In this document: positions 5,892 to 7,307 of the stretch, one piece after another
How positions within the stretch are numbered: position 1 is the stretch's first letter
Layout of the letters: each line of letters opens with the position of its first letter
DNA from: Alphaproteobacteria bacterium
GTDB lineage: Bacteria > Pseudomonadota > Alphaproteobacteria > Micropepsales > Micropepsaceae
Direction: 5' to 3'
DNA length: 7,307 nt
NCBI GenBank assembly: GCA_003451645.1
Contig: DMER01000237.1
Coordinates: forward strand, 27,365-34,671
Program-made: the position numbers and the translations under genes
The notes under the pieces: generated by a model
Told to the model about the DNA's origin: nothing
Database searches by the model: none
The model's input: the letters and a program-made list of their open reading frames with translations, nothing else

Positions 5892-6746
5892 ATGATATTC
5901 TGGATTATAATTGCCCTCGTTACGGCGGCGGTGGTGCTTGCGATCACCTTTCCGCTGTTGCGCCCTGGTTCGGCTGCCGGTGAGGTGTCTGCTTCGGCTG
6001 CTGCGCGGGGCATTTTTGCGAGCCAGCTGGAAGAGCTGGAGCGTAGCCGCAAGGACGGCGCCCTGAGCGCGCAGGAATTTGAATCGGCCAAGGCCGAAAT
6101 CTCGCGACGCTTTCTTAAAAACATTGCGGGCGAGGGCGACATGCCCACGGCACCTGCAACCAAGCCTAAGCGCGCTTTGGCGCTCGTACTCTGCACATTC
6201 ATTCCTGTGGCGGCGCTGACGCTTTATTTTCAGCTCGGTAATCCAGAGGCGCCATCCCAAACGCCGGAACTAAGGGCGCAAGCCCTGAAAGCGCGGGCTG
6301 AGTATCAGTCCCTCGTCGATGCGCTTGAGGCGGCGCTGGCGGCGGGCAAAGGCGACGCGCAAGGTTGGCGCTTGCTTGTTGATGCCTATCGCAATCTGGA
6401 TGAGCCGGCCAAAGTGAAAGACGCGCTGAGGCGCGCCACGGTCGATCTGCCCAAACGGGGTCTTGCTGTCCCTGCCGAGTTCTGGGCCCAACTGGGGGCG
6501 GCGGAGGTCGGCACCGCAGGCGGCACGGTGTCCAAACCTGCGCAAGAGGCCTTTGCGAATGCCATGGCCGTGGACCCAAAGAACATCATGGCGCGGTTCT
6601 ATTTGGGGCTTGCCGCACAGCAAGCGGGTGACAGTGCAAAGGCGTTCAGCCTTTGGTCGGCACTGCAACGCGAATTGCCCGACGGCATGCCGCTCAAGGC
6701 CGAGCTCAAACGCCGCCTTGATGCAATGGCTGCGCCGGAGCCCTAA
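5892..6746 (+). CDS. ccmI: Cytochrome c biogenesis protein CcmI (CycH)
   Basis: CcmI is an inner-membrane chaperone of cytochrome c maturation system I. It holds apocytochrome c through its periplasmic TPR domain and delivers it to the CcmF-CcmH haem ligation complex. From ATG 5892 the protein has 284 residues: membrane helix 1 at about 2-23 ending in FPLLRP, a cytoplasmic loop with a helical segment (QLEELERSRKDGALSAQEFE at 45-64, then a SRRFL end at 71-75), membrane helix 2 at about 95-113, then the GNPEAP turn at 116-121 typical of the family and a TPR-like C-terminal region. The clearest TPR-like stretch is around residues 210-265. An ATG at 5862 would add ten polar residues before helix 1; family members start just before the helix, so I choose 5892. 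Neither start has a good Shine-Dalgarno. No other ccm gene adjoins it, and its stop overlaps that of the convergent DUF4139 gene. Confidence 0.9.
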   Translation: MIFWIIIALVTAAVVLAITFPLLRPGSAAGEVSASAAARGIFASQLEELERSRKDGALSAQEFESAKAEISRRFLKNIAGEGDMPTAPATKPKRALALVLCTFIPVAALTLYFQLGNPEAPSQTPELRAQALKARAEYQSLVDALEAALAAGKGDAQGWRLLVDAYRNLDEPAKVKDALRRATVDLPKRGLAVPAEFWAQLGAAEVGTAGGTVSKPAQEAFANAMAVDPKNIMARFYLGLAAQQAGDSAKAFSLWSALQRELPDGMPLKAELKRRLDAMAAPEP

Positions 6747-7307
6747 AAGTTGAGCGTGGCGATGTAGGCGTTCAGCGCCGCCAGTTGCGACGCGCGCTTG
6801 GCCTCCAGGCCATCAATAGCGCGCTTGCGCTGGTCTGCCTCGTCTTCGAGCTTGTTCATGCTGCGCAGATAACGCGCCTGAAGGTCGCTCTTGTCGGGGG
6901 CTGCCTTGATGTTCTCGCGGACGCGGTTTTGCTCCTCGAAGACGCGCTCGCGGGCGGAGTTTTCGGTTTGGAGCTGTTGATCGGTCTGATCCATTTCGCG
7001 TTTGAGCTCGGCCATGCGGTTGAAGGCCGCACGCTGAGCCTCGGTCAGCCGCGCATTGCGGGCATAGACCAGGAATTGCTCCGCAGGCAGATCGACTAGG
7101 ATGATCGTGTCTTCGCGCGTCCACTCTGTGACTACTTTGAGGGTCTGTGTTTCTTTGGCTTTCAAGGCTGCGGGGATGCGGAACACGTTTTCGGTCATTT
7201 CGACTGACTTTGCGTCCGGCGCGGTAATCGTCCACCCCGGCCGGCGGGGATGTTCGAGGATCAGCTTGCGGTCGAGATCATCCTCGCTCTTCAAGGTGTA
7301 GGCGGTT
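6743..7307 (-). CDS. Partial DUF4139-domain protein, C-terminal part with coiled coil
   Basis: The minus-strand frame is open through the right edge, so the N-terminus is missing; the last 187 residues are visible. An apparent TTG start at 7294 is only the first start-like codon in this fragment, because coding sequence (TAYTL) continues upstream of it. The fragment begins with the end of a DUF4139 domain: a strand KLILEHPRRPGWTI near 14-27 is characteristic of that family, followed by beta strands up to about residue 70. Residues around 80-175 are charged and helical with a heptad-like pattern (LKREMDQTDQQLQTE, and later LEDEADQRKRAIDGLEAKRA), read as a coiled coil. Some DUF4139 proteins are annotated as mucoidy-inhibitor MuiA-like and are exported, but their biochemical role is not established. 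Its TAG stop overlaps the ccmI TAA. Confidence 0.8.
   Translation of the reverse strand, partial: TAYTLKSEDDLDRKLILEHPRRPGWTITAPDAKSVEMTENVFRIPAALKAKETQTLKVVTEWTREDTIILVDLPAEQFLVYARNARLTEAQRAAFNRMAELKREMDQTDQQLQTENSARERVFEEQNRVRENIKAAPDKSDLQARYLRSMNKLEDEADQRKRAIDGLEAKRASQLAALNAYIATLNF

Noticed and set aside
1..7307. A mobile element, phage, toxin-antitoxin or defence system
   Set aside because: No transposase, integrase, nuclease-helicase, small toxin pair, long terminal repeats or CRISPR repeats were seen; the genes are housekeeping or unknown with uniform codon use.

Overview
The window looks like ordinary chromosome from a GC-rich alphaproteobacterium. The clues are a CcmI-type cytochrome c biogenesis protein, a short FecR-domain protein with a Sec signal peptide, a class III (CaiB/BaiF) CoA-transferase and the general codon use. 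I see no rRNA, tRNA, CRISPR array, transposase, integrase or phage gene. All eight genes are tightly packed, and no gene-free stretch exceeds about 210 bases.

Layout from left to right. (1) Minus strand, 1-1030: a partial alpha/beta-hydrolase esterase runs off the left edge and lies 16 bases downstream of a secreted RNase T2, probably as one transcript. (2) Minus strand, 1126-1593 (or to 1710): a Xre-type helix-turn-helix protein with a very lysine-rich tail. (3) Plus strand, 1879-4077: a secreted FecR-domain protein, then a large all-helical protein of unknown function. (4) Minus strand, 4074-5270: a CaiB/BaiF CoA-transferase, convergent with and overlapping the unknown gene. (5) Plus strand, 5345-6746: a small conserved-looking protein with a histidine cluster, a 200-base spacer containing inverted repeats, then ccmI. 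(6) Minus strand, 6743 to the right edge: the C-terminal part of a DUF4139 protein, convergent with and overlapping ccmI.

The genes do not form one pathway. RNase T2 and the esterase may be co-transcribed as degradative enzymes. CcmI would work with Ccm proteins encoded elsewhere. Regulation is visible only in outline: a divergent intergenic region between the HTH gene and fecR-like gene, and a short divergent spacer between the CoA-transferase and the small histidine-containing protein.

I do not see a convincing new multi-gene system. The points most worth a second look are the histone-like lysine tail on the HTH protein, two convergent gene pairs that both overlap by the same CTAA tetranucleotide, two mutually exclusive RNA hairpins upstream of ccmI, a Glu-to-Gln change in the RNase T2 active-site motif, and two genes of unknown function.
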